Of a DNA stretch of 64,000 nt, positions 1 through 10,292 are shown in pieces. The position numbers were made by a program, and so were the translations under genes. Position 1 is the first letter of the stretch; each line of letters starts with the position of its first letter. The notes under the pieces were generated by a model. It was not told the DNA's origin. It ran no database searches and was given only the letters and a program-made list of their open reading frames with translations. Source of the DNA: DATIRA01 sp963766505 (lineage in GTDB: Bacteria; Pseudomonadota; Gammaproteobacteria; Steroidobacterales; Steroidobacteraceae); contig CAVYAL010000004.1 of NCBI GenBank assembly GCA_963766505.1, forward strand, positions 124,001 to 188,000, read 5' to 3'.

Positions 1-1501
1 TCTCGCGGCCGCGAAGCCGGACGCGCCCAGCCGGCGGCACCAACACGTCAAACTCGCTGTCGGGGCCCAGTATTGGCAGCAGCAGACCGCGCAGCAGCCA
101 ACCCTTGCCACGTGTCAGGGGAAACCAGCGCACGTACGCGCGCACTGGCCAGGCCAGGTGCCACAGGAATCGCCGTACGGGAGACATACCGTGGGCAAGT
201 TTGACGTCGTCCCGCCTGGGCAGCAATGCGGTGACCTCGGCGCCGAGACGGGCACGGCAGATACGCCACGCCACGGCACTGCCCGCAGCGATTGCCACCG
301 CGTATCCCGTGGTCACGCCGATCGCGCCGAATGCCTCTCCGAGGACATAACCAAGGACGGCCGTCGTGACGGCGGTCAGTACGTGTCCGTACAGGTTCCA
401 GCGCGCATTGCCCTGGCCGAGCAGCGTGAAATAGGCCGGCGCTGACAGTGTATTGACGAGCCATGACAGCGTCAGCAGCAATCCCATCGCGACCAGCAGC
501 GCATCCACTCTCCCGAGCAGCAACCAGCTGATCAGCGGCCAGCCGAGCAGCAGCAGGCCGAACGCAGTCACACTGGCCGGGAAGAGTCGCTGGTACGCCC
601 GCCTGTACAGAGCGGCGGCGCCCGTACCATCCGATGCCGGAAGCCCGGCTACGGCCGGCAGGATGACCTGCCCGGCCGCCACCAGCGGAGCCCGCAACTG
701 CGTCGTCACCCGGTAGGCCAGTTCGAACAGGCCGGTCGCCTCGAGCCCACCGAACCGGGTCATCAGTATCTTCGTCAGCGGCTCGACTGCGAGCTGGGTC
801 AATGAGATCGCCTGGACCCCGAGTCCGAATCGCCAGACCTTGCGCAGGTCCGCAAGCCGCAGGCGGATCGGCACGAAGGAGCCGATCCCGAGTTCCCTTC
901 GCACCAGCACCCAGCCCAACAGGATCACGGTGCCACCTTGCAGGAGCTGAGCCATTCCGATACCGATCACACCGTGCCTGGGCACCAGCACGATCGCCGC
1001 CGCCAGCAAGACCAGGCTACCCGTGATCATCAGCACGGCCCTCTGGCCAAAGCGCTGACAACCCTCCAGCGCCCCCGCAAGTGTCAGGCCTACGACGACC
1101 AGCACCAGGCTCGCGAGCGTGTACGGAAGGAGCCTCTGAGCGGTCTCGAGCAGTTCCGGTGGCACCAGCAATGCGAGCAGGCCCCGTGCCGGAAAGTACA
1201 GCGCCGCTGCCAGCGTGGCAGCCAGGACGGCGACCGCCAGCGTGACTGACTGGGACAGCGATGCCGCCGCGCTGCGGGAGTCCGTCGACAGGTCCGCCGC
1301 AACGAACCGCGAGAGGGAGGTGCTGAACCCGAAATCGCCAACTCGGGCCACGGCAGAGATCGATGCGATCAGCGCCCACAGTCCGAACTGCTCCGTCGAC
1401 AGCGCCCGGACCAGGAAGCTATAGGTGAGGAACAGGATGACCGCCGTAGCGATGGCCTGCATCCCTGCAAGGATCGCGTTACGCCCGAGCCGCTCGGTCA
1501 T
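1..1501 (-). CDS. Wzx-type oligosaccharide flippase, 3' end cut by window edge
   Basis: Starts at ATG 1501 (MTERLGRNAIL) and stays open for 500 codons to the left edge, so the C-terminus is missing. The first ~415 residues are a chain of hydrophobic helices with the N-terminal pattern of Wzx/polysaccharide-synthase flippases (YSFLVRALSTEQFGLWALI, then VGDFGFSTSLSRF). These inner-membrane proteins move lipid-linked repeat units to the periplasm, which fits the neighbouring Wzz, SLBB export and Wzi genes. After the last helix (about residue 415) at least 85 polar residues follow. They include WFPLTRGKGWLLRGLLLPIL and SEFDVLVP, which look like the start of an FkbM-type methyltransferase. The family call is firm; the fusion is inference. 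Confidence 0.85.
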   Translation of the reverse strand, partial: MTERLGRNAILAGMQAIATAVILFLTYSFLVRALSTEQFGLWALIASISAVARVGDFGFSTSLSRFVAADLSTDSRSAAASLSQSVTLAVAVLAATLAAALYFPARGLLALLVPPELLETAQRLLPYTLASLVLVVVGLTLAGALEGCQRFGQRAVLMITGSLVLLAAAIVLVPRHGVIGIGMAQLLQGGTVILLGWVLVRRELGIGSFVPIRLRLADLRKVWRFGLGVQAISLTQLAVEPLTKILMTRFGGLEATGLFELAYRVTTQLRAPLVAAGQVILPAVAGLPASDGTGAAALYRRAYQRLFPASVTAFGLLLLGWPLISWLLLGRVDALLVAMGLLLTLSWLVNTLSAPAYFTLLGQGNARWNLYGHVLTAVTTAVLGYVLGEAFGAIGVTTGYAVAIAAGSAVAWRICRARLGAEVTALLPRRDDVKLAHGMSPVRRFLWHLAWPVRAYVRWFPLTRGKGWLLRGLLLPILGPDSEFDVLVPPAGRVRLRGRE

Positions 1502-1573
1502 TTCGCCTCTGCTTTGCGGGCCGTTCTGGCGATGCCGCAGCGCTTCGAAGGACCGACCGGCCCGTCACGCCGT

Positions 1574-2542
1574 TCAGGGCGTCGCGCCAGCACGCTGCTC
1601 CGGCCGGTTCCGCCTTAGCAGATGCGCGGCAATGGCGAGCATCAGCGCGAAGCCGAAGCCCAGGACCAGCCCGGCGGCCGACATCAGCAGCCGCTTCGGA
1701 CGGACGAACTCGTGCTCCTCCGGCACGACCGCCGGGTCCAGCACGCGGAAGGCGAACTCCTCGTGCACGCTCGCCATCATTGACCGGCGCAACTCGTTCT
1801 CGATCAAGCGGTACACCGACTGCTGGATTCCGACGACGTCCGTATCCGCTGCCTCGCGCTGCAGGTACTCGATGTTTCGCGCGGACATGGCCATGGCCCT
1901 GTTGCGGAGTTCCTGGTTGGCCTGGGCAATCAGGTCGTTGGCCCAGCGGGCGGCCTCCTCCCGATCACGCCACTCGATCACCAGTGTGGCCACGCCACTG
2001 CGGCGTTCCTCGGTCACCGATCGAATCTTCCGATCGAACTTGCGTACCGCGTCGGCCAGCGTCGGGTCGCGCTTCCATGGATGCGGTTTCCATTCCCCGC
2101 GCTCCGCATCCCAGCGCTTGGCGAAAAAGACGTGCAGCAGGTCGTGATCGACGATGAAGCGCTCCGTGAAGCCCCGTGAATTCAGCACGGCCATGTTCTC
2201 GGCCTCGTTGGAATCGCCCGAGAGGTTGATGCCTGCAAGGGACGCGAGCCCGCCGAGATTGCCGGCCAGCGCGCCGAGTGCCGAGGAGGACGTCGCTTCC
2301 TTGGCCGGCAGGAACACCACCTTGCCGTGATAGACCGGCCGCATCAGGAACGCGAGCGCCACGGCCAGCGCGAGGCCCACGAGCGCCCCGAGCAGCGGCC
2401 ACCACCAGCGCACGCGGATGGCCTGCAGCAGCTCGGTGAACGTGACGGGGCTGACCGCCCCGGTGTCGAGCACCGGCACGAAATACCCTCTGACTGCATC
2501 CTTCAGATGCACCGCCTGGTCGTCATGCTCGTGTGCTGCCAT
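1574..2542 (-). CDS. Wzz-family polysaccharide chain-length determinant / copolymerase
   Basis: 322 residues with the two-helix architecture of polysaccharide copolymerases. The first transmembrane segment is at about 47-66 (WWWPLLGALVGLALAVALAF). A long periplasmic region with charged, coiled-coil-like stretches follows, and a second helix lies at about 287-309. No Walker kinase domain is fused, so it resembles PCP-1 (Wzz) rather than a BY-kinase. It would set chain length of an O-antigen-like or capsular polymer at the inner membrane. It sits between the flippase and the SLBB export gene, with 13 bp to the latter, so they are probably co-transcribed. Confidence 0.85.
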   Translation of the reverse strand: MAAHEHDDQAVHLKDAVRGYFVPVLDTGAVSPVTFTELLQAIRVRWWWPLLGALVGLALAVALAFLMRPVYHGKVVFLPAKEATSSSALGALAGNLGGLASLAGINLSGDSNEAENMAVLNSRGFTERFIVDHDLLHVFFAKRWDAERGEWKPHPWKRDPTLADAVRKFDRKIRSVTEERRSGVATLVIEWRDREEAARWANDLIAQANQELRNRAMAMSARNIEYLQREAADTDVVGIQQSVYRLIENELRRSMMASVHEEFAFRVLDPAVVPEEHEFVRPKRLLMSAAGLVLGFGFALMLAIAAHLLRRNRPEQRAGATP

Positions 2543-2555
2543 CGGGCGACCCGGA

Positions 2556-5511
2556 TCAGAACGAGTTGACCGCCGCCACCGCGACGGCGAGGTTGTAGAT
2601 GATGGTCGTCACGGCCGTCCACAGCGGCAGCGGACGCATGCGCTCGGCATCGAGCGGCACGACGATCGTGTCGCCAGGCATGACGTCGGCGCTGTCGCCC
2701 CCGAACCAGCTGCTGCCACCGCTCACGACGCTGCCGTCTGCGCGGACGATGTAGATCCGGCCCTTGTCCGCCTTCTTGGTCGTTCCACCGCTCAGGCGGA
2801 TGTAGTCATCCCGGCCGAGCGACGGATCCCAGAGGTGTGAGGTACCGGACTGCACCTCGCCGAGCACCGTCACTTCCTGGGTCCTCTCAGGCACCAGCAG
2901 CCGGTCGCCATCCTTCAGGACGATGTCGGCGTATGAACCCGGCTCGGACTGGAGTACCCGATCGAGGTCGATTACGAGCCGGCCCACCGGCTCAATCTCC
3001 CGCAGCGAGTCGAGCAGCGTCTGGCCGACCGCGACGGCCTGCGTGGCCTGGCTGGGCTGTCCCGGCAGGCTGGTCTGAGTGCCCTGCAAGGCCAGCGCAG
3101 CCAGGTCCCCCTGCAGCCGGTCAGCCAGCTGCATGATCTGCTCGGCCTCGCGCTCCTTGAGCGATTCGCGGGTGAATATACTGCCTGCCGGATAGGCGAG
3201 GTCCGTCAGGCCGCCCGCTCGTTCCAGCAGCGACCTGAGTGTTTCACCGCGCTTGATCGGATACCTGCCCGGGAAGCGTACCTCGCCCCCGAGCGTCACG
3301 ATCCCGGGCTCGGTCCACTGCGGCAGCGACTTGATGACCAGGAAATCCGACGGCAGCAGCGAGAGGTCGGCCGTCACATCGCCCGCGAGTGCCCGCTCGA
3401 GATCTATCGACAGCGTTTCCGCACGGCGGTACTCGCCGTCAACGACCTGGTAGCGAGTGATCTCCGCGCTGCCACGGTAGGCACTCTGGCTCATGCCGCC
3501 GCCTGCGCGCACGAGATCCGACACCGTCATGCCCGTCTCCAGCGGGTACTGCCCGGGCGCCTTGACCTCACCGCTCACGGTCACCAGCAGCGCTGCCTGT
3601 CCCGGCCGCGCCTGCCGCTCCAGATCCTCGATGAATGCCTTGATCTGCAGCTCTCGGCCACCCTCGAGGTTGAAGACATAAAGCCGGTCGCGTGGCTGCA
3701 GCGGCACGTTGGCGGGAGACGCCGGGTTGACCCAGGCCTGTGCCAGGTCCGCCGAAACTGCTGTCACCGTCCGGTCCGGTGCCTCCCGGCGGATCAGCAC
3801 GTAGTTCAGGTCCGCCTTAGGCCTGAGATCCTCGACGCTCCGCAGGACGTCCCCGATGCGAAGTCCAGGCTCCCATGCGACCGGGCCGGGGTTCTGCACG
3901 TGCCCGGTCAGCTCGATACCGTTATTGATTTCCATCGGCACGGACTTCAGACGCAGCAGATCGCCCGAGCGTAACGGCGTCGCACGACCCTCGGGGTCCG
4001 TCAGGTCGACGGCCATCACGATTCGCTCCCGGCGCTCGCCGATCCTCTCGAGCGTGGCCGAGCGCGGATCGGCCTCGGGCGTCAGGCCGCCGGCGAGGTA
4101 CAGCAGGTCCGCCACGGTGGATTCACCCTTCAGCTCGTAGATCGCCGGACGGAGGATCTGTCCGGTCACAGAGGCGGTTTTGCCGATCGGCGGGATGAAG
4201 ATCACGTCGCCCGACTGCAGCCGCACGTCGTTGCGGGAATCGCCGGCCAGCAGCAGATCGTAAAGGTCGAGCGTGGCGACCGTGCGGCCGTTGCGCTTCA
4301 ACTGGATGTTCCGCAGCGAGCCGATTTCCTTGACCCCGCCGGTCGCGAAAAGCGCGTTCGTTATCGTGGACAATGAGCTCACGGTGTACGCGCCAGGCTG
4401 CTCGGCTTCGCCGGCGACCACGATCGTGATCGAGCGCAACTCGCCGATGCTGACGTTCGCCCGGGTCCCGATCAGCTGCTCCTGGACTCGCTCCTCGATC
4501 ACGGCGCGTGCCTCGGAGAAACGCAGGCCTGCGAGCGGGATGGGCCCGAGCTCGGGAAACTGCACGACACCGTTGCGGTCCACGACGAGTTCGACGCGCT
4601 GCTCGGTCGCTCCTGTCAGCTGCACGCGCAGCGTGTCGCCGGGGCCCACGACGTATTCCGCCGGCACCGGAACGTCAGTCGCCGGCGCATATGTGGTCGG
4701 CAGTGCGCTGAACAGGTCGTAGCCGAAGGGCTTCAGGGCATCCTCACCGCGCTTCTCGAGCGGCAGCCAGGTCACGCGGACGCGGAAGTCACGCAGAGCC
4801 GGCTCGATGGCCAGGCGCTTCGTCGCGAGTTCCTCGGTCAGGCCGGCGAGCGCGATCGCGCGCACTCCCGGCATCTCGAGCATGCCGGACCGGTCGAGCT
4901 TGTACGGGTTGCCATCGAGCACGCGCAGCCTGAACTCCCCGAGCCTGTCGAGTTCCTCCTCGCTGCGCTCGGCGACCTTGCGCTCGGTCCGCTTCCTCTT
5001 GTCATCAGGCGCCGTCCGCAGCGTCAGCGGCTGTGTCCCGGACGCCGCGGCCTCGCGCTGCTCGGCCAGTCGTTCCTTGCGCTCCAGCTCGAGCCGCCGC
5101 TTCTCGAGTTCGAACTCGATCTCGAGATCCTCCTGCCCCGGATCGCGCAGCACGAGGTCGATCACGATCGTGTCTCCCGCCCGCAGCCTCGGCGCCCGCA
5201 GCCGCTCGAGCTGCTCGTCGTCGAGCTCCCCGGAGACCGCCTTGGGTTCCGTAGTCGACGGGAACTCGAGCTGCTGGCTCCTCGCCCCCGCGGATCCTCC
5301 CGAGACCCAGCTGCTCCATGATCGCCCGCTGCTGGTCCGGGGGCAGATTCCGGAATGCCTCGAGCTGGCTCTGTGTCGGCACCTGGGCTTGCACTGCTAG
5401 CGGCCACAGGACGACCGCCGCCAGCAACGCCGCCAGCAGGCGAACGTGTTGGCCAAGCTCGATCGGCAGGAGCCTGCTGAGTCTCGAAATAAGAAGGCGT
5501 GGTTTGTTCAT
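2556..5511 (-). CDS. SLBB/Wza-like polysaccharide export protein, interrupted by a frameshift
   Basis: Two overlapping frames make up one gene. The upstream frame (ATG 5511) gives a signal peptide (LLAALLAAVVLWPLAVQAQ, about residues 25-43) and LPPDQQRAIMEQLGLG. The downstream frame is open from about 5330 to 2556 and carries the polysaccharide-export N-domain (RAGDTIVIDL), several SLBB beta-grasp repeats (for example VAGEAEQPGAYTVSSL and VTGQILRPAIYEL) and a C-terminal hydrophobic segment. Removing one C from the five-C run at 5285-5289 joins them as IRGARSQQLEF, giving about 984 residues. No lipobox is seen. The annotatable intact piece from GTG 5165 lacks the signal peptide. The cause could be an assembly error, a true mutation or a slippage site. 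Confidence 0.85.
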
Positions 5512-5518
5512 CGCAAGG

Positions 5519-7003
5519 TCAGTGCCAGTTCATCTGCCAGTCGAGGTATCCGCGCAGGCCCTCGTCGAGAACCGTCCGGGCTCCCGGCTGCAAGTCCGTG
5601 TCGAGGTAGCCCGCTCCAATCTTCAACCGTCCCCAGCCGATGCTGCGTACATGCTCGAGCGAAATCTCCCTCATCCTCGCAGCGCCGTCAGACAGCGTGT
5701 GACCGACGGACAGGCCGGCCCGGTTGAGCTTGATGTTGCTGGCCCGGCCCAGCCACTCGCTGCCGTTTCCATCCACGACGACCGCTCCGAGAGCGAGGGA
5801 CTCGCCGTCTGCATCGATCGAATGACCGATCGCCCGGCCGCGGTAGCGATAACCGTCGGTGTAGATGACGTTGGTGTACGCGCAGCCGAACTCAGGGAGC
5901 GAACTCGTGAAGTCGCATGCCGTATCGGAATACTCCGCATAAGCGCGAAAGCTGGCATCGCCGATGCCACCCCAGAATTCCAGGCCGAAGAGCCCGATGT
6001 ATTTGGAGGGCAGCCCCCCGGCCTCGTCCTCACCGATGCCCTGCGCGTACACGGCGACTGGCACACGACCGCCCGGCCAGGTCCAGCGCAGATCGAAGCC
6101 CGCAAGCTGGTTGCCCGGCTGCTCGCCTAGATCCTCCTGGTTGTCGTTCCCGACCAGCAGGTCCCAGAACGTATCGAGCCCGCAGGGACGGCCTTCGCCG
6201 CACCATTGGGCCGTACGGCTCAGGCCCAGCTGCAGCGTCGGGTGAGGTCTCATTTCCATGCGCAGGCCGAACAGCAGCGCGTCCGGGTATTCGCGGTCGC
6301 TCTCGAGCTGGCCCATGAACGCCGACAGTTTCCACGGCCCCAGCCAGCGCAGCACCGGGAGTTCGAAGGGATCGCTGTTCAGCCGATCTACCGAGATCGC
6401 TGGCACCGGGCGGGCAGCCGTGGAGAGGATCAGACTCCCCTGCCAGCCTGGGCCCCACCAGCGCTCGGTGAACCCGGCCGACATGAGCCAGTTTCCGATC
6501 ATCACGCCAACATAGCTGCCGTCCGCCCGAACCTGCTGGTCATCGTCGGGGCTCGCAACCGCTCCGAGCCGCAACTTGCCGGCCCAACGCTCGCCTTGCG
6601 CCGCGACGGAGACCCAGGCCTCGGCTTCCTCGCGCGGGCTGTCCTCGAAGTTCCTGACGATGATTGGCTCCACGGCCGCAGAAAGACGCACCTGCAAATC
6701 GACCTCGTCTGGCTCCATCTCCCGGGCCGCCCGGGCCCGCACCCTCGCAAGCGCCTGGGCCTGAGCTACCGAAAGATCCGGATCCCCGGCGAGCGACAGT
6801 TGTTCAGCCAGCTCGTCCCATCCGACCGGCCAGCTCAAATAGGGTCCGGCGAGCAGCCCGGCGTCCGACAGTAACTGCACATCGTGACGCAAGCCGCTGT
6901 CTCCCGGCGCCGTCCAGGGCTCCGCAAACGCCCCGTACGGGAATGTCAGCGCAGCGGCCGGCAGCAGCAAATGCAGGAACCGGCGTCCGAACTGTCTCGA
7001 CAC
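5519..7003 (-). CDS. Wzi-like capsule assembly outer-membrane protein (copy 1)
   Basis: About 494 residues from the preferred GTG at 7003. The open frame runs back to 7186, but that extension overlaps the upstream gene ending at 7036 and lacks coding character. From 7003 the product begins VSRQFGRRFLHLLLPAAALT, a signal peptide with likely cleavage after AFA, then EPWTAPGDSGLRHDVQLL, the typical mature start of the capsule assembly Wzi family. Aromatic, alternating strands (FTERWWGPGWQGSLILS, PGNQLAGFDLRW) suit a beta-barrel that anchors surface polysaccharide. It is a tandem paralogue of the next gene. Confidence 0.82.
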   Translation of the reverse strand: MSRQFGRRFLHLLLPAAALTFPYGAFAEPWTAPGDSGLRHDVQLLSDAGLLAGPYLSWPVGWDELAEQLSLAGDPDLSVAQAQALARVRARAAREMEPDEVDLQVRLSAAVEPIIVRNFEDSPREEAEAWVSVAAQGERWAGKLRLGAVASPDDDQQVRADGSYVGVMIGNWLMSAGFTERWWGPGWQGSLILSTAARPVPAISVDRLNSDPFELPVLRWLGPWKLSAFMGQLESDREYPDALLFGLRMEMRPHPTLQLGLSRTAQWCGEGRPCGLDTFWDLLVGNDNQEDLGEQPGNQLAGFDLRWTWPGGRVPVAVYAQGIGEDEAGGLPSKYIGLFGLEFWGGIGDASFRAYAEYSDTACDFTSSLPEFGCAYTNVIYTDGYRYRGRAIGHSIDADGESLALGAVVVDGNGSEWLGRASNIKLNRAGLSVGHTLSDGAARMREISLEHVRSIGWGRLKIGAGYLDTDLQPGARTVLDEGLRGYLDWQMNWH

Positions 7004-7035
7004 GCGCTGGTGCCCCACCCCGCGAAACGGTGATT

Positions 7036-8556
7036 CTATTGGAATTGCTGGCGCCAAGTCACCGCAAAACGCGGCAGGAACGGATCCGTGTCGTTCCAGT
7101 CTCGCTCGCGGTAGTCGCCACCCAGGCCGGCCTCGAGCCAGCCGCTGCCGATGTTCCAGCGGCGAATCAGGTCGAAGCTCCACCATTGCTCGGGACCTGG
7201 CGCCACGGAATGGCGCTCGTCTGGCACCGTGCCTCCCTGGTTGACCTCCGTGTATCGGGCGAGGACGGTCCAGACCACTTCAGTCGTTCCGACGTGCACG
7301 AAACGCATCGAATACATCTCGCCGTCGCCGTCCATCGCGTGCCCGACCGGCCGCCCATAGTAGCGGTACCCGGAAACGTTATAGATGTTGTTGTTGTAGG
7401 CGCAGTCCCAGAGCTTCTCGCCGTTCTCGGTACCTCCGCAGCGAGTGTTGGACCACTCCGCCGCCAGCCTCCAGCTCGATCCCTCTCCGGACTCGCCCCA
7501 GATCTCCGCGCCAGCGAGCTCGAGGCTCCTGTAGGGGCGCGGGAAGTTGTTGTCGATCGTCTCGCCCGTGTGCTGGAAGTAAAGCGCGTAAGGCCAATCT
7601 CCGATGGGCGAGGCCCAGCGCACATCCCAGCCGGCCAGCTGGTTTCCCGGTTCATCCTCGGGGTCCACGTTCTCGCCGGCATTGTCGTTGCCCCAGAACA
7701 GGTTCCAGAAATCGTCGAAGTTGCAGGAGCGACCGTCGCCGCACCACTGGGCCGTGCGCTCGAGACTGATTTCCAGGCCCTTCAGCGGTCTTGCGGATAC
7801 CCGCAGGCCGAACAGCAGCGGATGGTCGTAGTCGCCCCGATCGCCATCCATGTAGCCCATGAAGGTCGTCAACCGCCACGGACCGATCCAGCGCAGCCAC
7901 TTGCTCTCGAACGGCTCGGACACGGCCCGGTCCAGCGCCAGGGTCGGAACCGGGCGCGCGTTGTTCGACAGCAGCAGGCTGCCCTCCCAGCCCGAGCCCC
8001 ACCAACGCTCCTGGGCCCCGAGCGTCACGATCCAGTTGCCGAACTTGCCCGCAAGATAGGAGCCGTCCAGGCGAACCGGCAGGTCGTCGTCGGGATCCCC
8101 CACGACGCCCACTTCGAGTCGTGCGCCCCAACGCTCCCCGAAGAACCCACTGGCCCAGGCGCGCAGTTCCGCCTCCTCGCGCGGCGTGTCCTCGAAGCCC
8201 CGCAGCACGTTCGGTCGCGCCGCGACCCGCGCCTCGACGACCCGAGGGCTGTCGAATTCACCGGTCAGCCTCCTGAGGCGCCGGACGGCGGCCGCCTGCG
8301 CTGGCGTCAGTCCCGACTCGGTCCGCGGGTCAGAATCGCTGGACGGCGTCCTGGCACGCTTGAGCGCCGCTGCGAGGTCCGACACCGCGATCGGCCAGCT
8401 GGAGATCGGGAGGTTCATGACCCCTTCATCGACCAGCAGTTCGATATCGTGACGTACCTGGGCGTCGCCGGGCGCAATCCAGGGCTCTCCGGCTGCGGCA
8501 GTAGCGCACGCGAGGACCGCGGCGATCCCCGCGAGAAGAATGGCTCTCATCAGCAA
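7036..8556 (-). CDS. Wzi-like capsule assembly outer-membrane protein (copy 2)
   Basis: 506 residues with a signal peptide (MRAILLAGIAAVLACATAAAG; ATG 8556 or the in-frame ATG 8550). The mature start EPWIAPGDAQVRHDIELLVDEG parallels copy 1. Other shared blocks are ERWWGSGWEGSLLLSNNARP, RTAQWCGDGR and EPGNQLAGWDVRWA. It is predicted to be an outer-membrane beta-barrel involved in retaining or assembling surface polysaccharide. It lies 32 bp upstream of copy 1 on the same strand and just downstream of pgi. The two copies have clearly diverged, so this is an old duplication. Confidence 0.83.
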   Translation of the reverse strand: MLMRAILLAGIAAVLACATAAAGEPWIAPGDAQVRHDIELLVDEGVMNLPISSWPIAVSDLAAALKRARTPSSDSDPRTESGLTPAQAAAVRRLRRLTGEFDSPRVVEARVAARPNVLRGFEDTPREEAELRAWASGFFGERWGARLEVGVVGDPDDDLPVRLDGSYLAGKFGNWIVTLGAQERWWGSGWEGSLLLSNNARPVPTLALDRAVSEPFESKWLRWIGPWRLTTFMGYMDGDRGDYDHPLLFGLRVSARPLKGLEISLERTAQWCGDGRSCNFDDFWNLFWGNDNAGENVDPEDEPGNQLAGWDVRWASPIGDWPYALYFQHTGETIDNNFPRPYRSLELAGAEIWGESGEGSSWRLAAEWSNTRCGGTENGEKLWDCAYNNNIYNVSGYRYYGRPVGHAMDGDGEMYSMRFVHVGTTEVVWTVLARYTEVNQGGTVPDERHSVAPGPEQWWSFDLIRRWNIGSGWLEAGLGGDYRERDWNDTDPFLPRFAVTWRQQFQ

Positions 8557-8571
8557 ATGGTATCCGGGCGG

Positions 8572-10212
8572 TCAACCGCCGCGCCACTGGCCTACATATC
8601 GCAGCAGCGAGTTCAAGTGTGGCGGTCCCTCGGGCCAGGCGCATGCCCTGACCGGCGCCTCCATCGCGCTCGCGAGCTTCTTGCCGAGTTCCACGCCCCA
8701 CTGGTCGAATGGATTGATGTCCCAGATCACGCTCTGCACGTAAACCTTGTGTTCGTAGAGCGCGACCAGCTTGCCGAGCGTCTTCGGCCCGAGTCTCGGG
8801 AACAGAATGAGGCTGGATGGCCTGTTTCCGGGATGGAGCTTGTGAGGCAACAGCTGCCGGATCTGCTCCGGCGAGGCGCCGCGGGCCTCGAGTTCGGTGC
8901 GGACCTGATCGGCTTGCTGGCCGAACGCAAAAGCCTCGGCCTGCGCGAAGCAGTTCGCCAGCGCAAGGTCCTGCTGCCTGCTGAATCGACAGGACCCGTT
9001 CACCGGCGCGATGAAATCGAGCGCGACGCCCGCGGTTCCCTGGTGCAACAGCTGGAAGAACGAGTGCTGCGCGTTGGAGCCCGGCTCGCCCCAGATGATC
9101 GGCCCGGTGTTCCACTCGACCACCGATCCGTCACGGGTCACCCGCTTGCCGCTCGACTCCATCTCGAGCTGCTGCAGGTAGGCCGGAAACCGGTGCAGGC
9201 GACGGTCATACGGAAGCACGGCAACCGAGTCCAGGCCGAGGAAATTCCTGTTCCAGACCCCGATCATCCCCATCAGCACCGGCAGGTTCCCCTCCAGTGC
9301 GGCGGAACGGAAGTGCTCGTCCATCTCGAACGCGCCCTCGAGCAGCAACTCGAACTGGCTCATGCCAAGCGAGAGCGCGATCGACAGCCCGACGGCTGAC
9401 CACAGCGAATACCGGCCGCCGACCCAGTCCCACATCGTGAAACGCGAGTCCGGCGCGATTCCAAACTCGTCCATGGCCGCGTGATTCGTCGAAACCGCGA
9501 CGAAATGCCGGGGCACCGCTGTCTCTCCGAGCTCCGCAATCAGCCATTCGCGCGCAGCGTGCGCGTTCGTCAGCGTCTCGAGCGTCGTGAATGTCTTGGA
9601 GCAGACGACGAACAGCGTCCGCGCCGGATCCAGCCGTTCCAGCGCATCTGCGAGCTCGACGCCATCGACGTTGGATACACAGTGCAGGCGTATGGCCCTG
9701 TTGCGATACCGCGCCAGCGCCTCGGTTGCCATGACGATACCGAGGTCCGAGCCGCCGATGCCGATGTTCACGACGTCGGTGAATCTGCCGCCTTTCGAGC
9801 CGAGGATGCGGCCCCCCTCGATCGCAGCGACGAACTCCCGAATCCGGGCAAGCTCGCGCCGGACCTCCGGCATCACGTCCGTCCCGCCCACCGCCATCGG
9901 CTGGTCGGAACGATTGCGGAGCGCCATGTGCATCGCGGCACGGTGTTCAGTGTTGTTCACCTGCTCGCCGGCGAAAAGCGCGGAAATTCGCGACTCGAGC
10001 CCGCGCTCCCGGGCCAGGTCCATCAACAGCCGGAGCGTGGCCGGTGTGAGCCGCTGCCGCGAGAAATCGAACAACAGGTCCAGCGCCTCGACGCTGAGCC
10101 TCTCGAAGCGCGTCGGATCGTCCGCGAACAACTGCCGCAGGTGCTGCGACTCCATCTCGCGAGCGTGGGCCTCGAGGGCCCGCCACGCGGGCTGGCTGGT
10201 CAATGCTGGCAT
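8572..10212 (-). CDS. pgi: glucose-6-phosphate isomerase
   Basis: 546 residues from ATG 10212 (MPALTSQPAWRALEAHAREM). I prefer this start to the ATG 30 bp upstream because an AAGGGAG Shine-Dalgarno lies about five bases before it. It interconverts glucose-6-phosphate and fructose-6-phosphate in the cytoplasm. The family signatures are visible: GIGGSDLG near residue 150, VVCSKTFTTLETLTNA, DWVGGRYSLWSAVGLSIAL, the QQLEMESSGK block and a C-terminal FDQWGVELGK. Length matches bacterial Pgi. Its position inside a polysaccharide locus fits supply of fructose-6-phosphate for sugar-nucleotide synthesis. Confidence 0.96.
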   Translation of the reverse strand: MPALTSQPAWRALEAHAREMESQHLRQLFADDPTRFERLSVEALDLLFDFSRQRLTPATLRLLMDLARERGLESRISALFAGEQVNNTEHRAAMHMALRNRSDQPMAVGGTDVMPEVRRELARIREFVAAIEGGRILGSKGGRFTDVVNIGIGGSDLGIVMATEALARYRNRAIRLHCVSNVDGVELADALERLDPARTLFVVCSKTFTTLETLTNAHAAREWLIAELGETAVPRHFVAVSTNHAAMDEFGIAPDSRFTMWDWVGGRYSLWSAVGLSIALSLGMSQFELLLEGAFEMDEHFRSAALEGNLPVLMGMIGVWNRNFLGLDSVAVLPYDRRLHRFPAYLQQLEMESSGKRVTRDGSVVEWNTGPIIWGEPGSNAQHSFFQLLHQGTAGVALDFIAPVNGSCRFSRQQDLALANCFAQAEAFAFGQQADQVRTELEARGASPEQIRQLLPHKLHPGNRPSSLILFPRLGPKTLGKLVALYEHKVYVQSVIWDINPFDQWGVELGKKLASAMEAPVRACAWPEGPPHLNSLLRYVGQWRGG

Positions 10213-10292
10213 GGGCTCCCTTCCGGTCTGGCGGTGCCCCATTCTAGACGCTACTGATCGATGAAGAGCCTGCTGATCGGCCCGACAGACTT

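Noticed and set aside
6664..9399. 911-codon plus-strand open frame across both Wzi genes and pgi
   Set aside because: It is antisense to two well-recognised proteins, has Arg/Gln/Pro-rich low-information translation and no family signature; long antisense frames are expected in GC-rich DNA.
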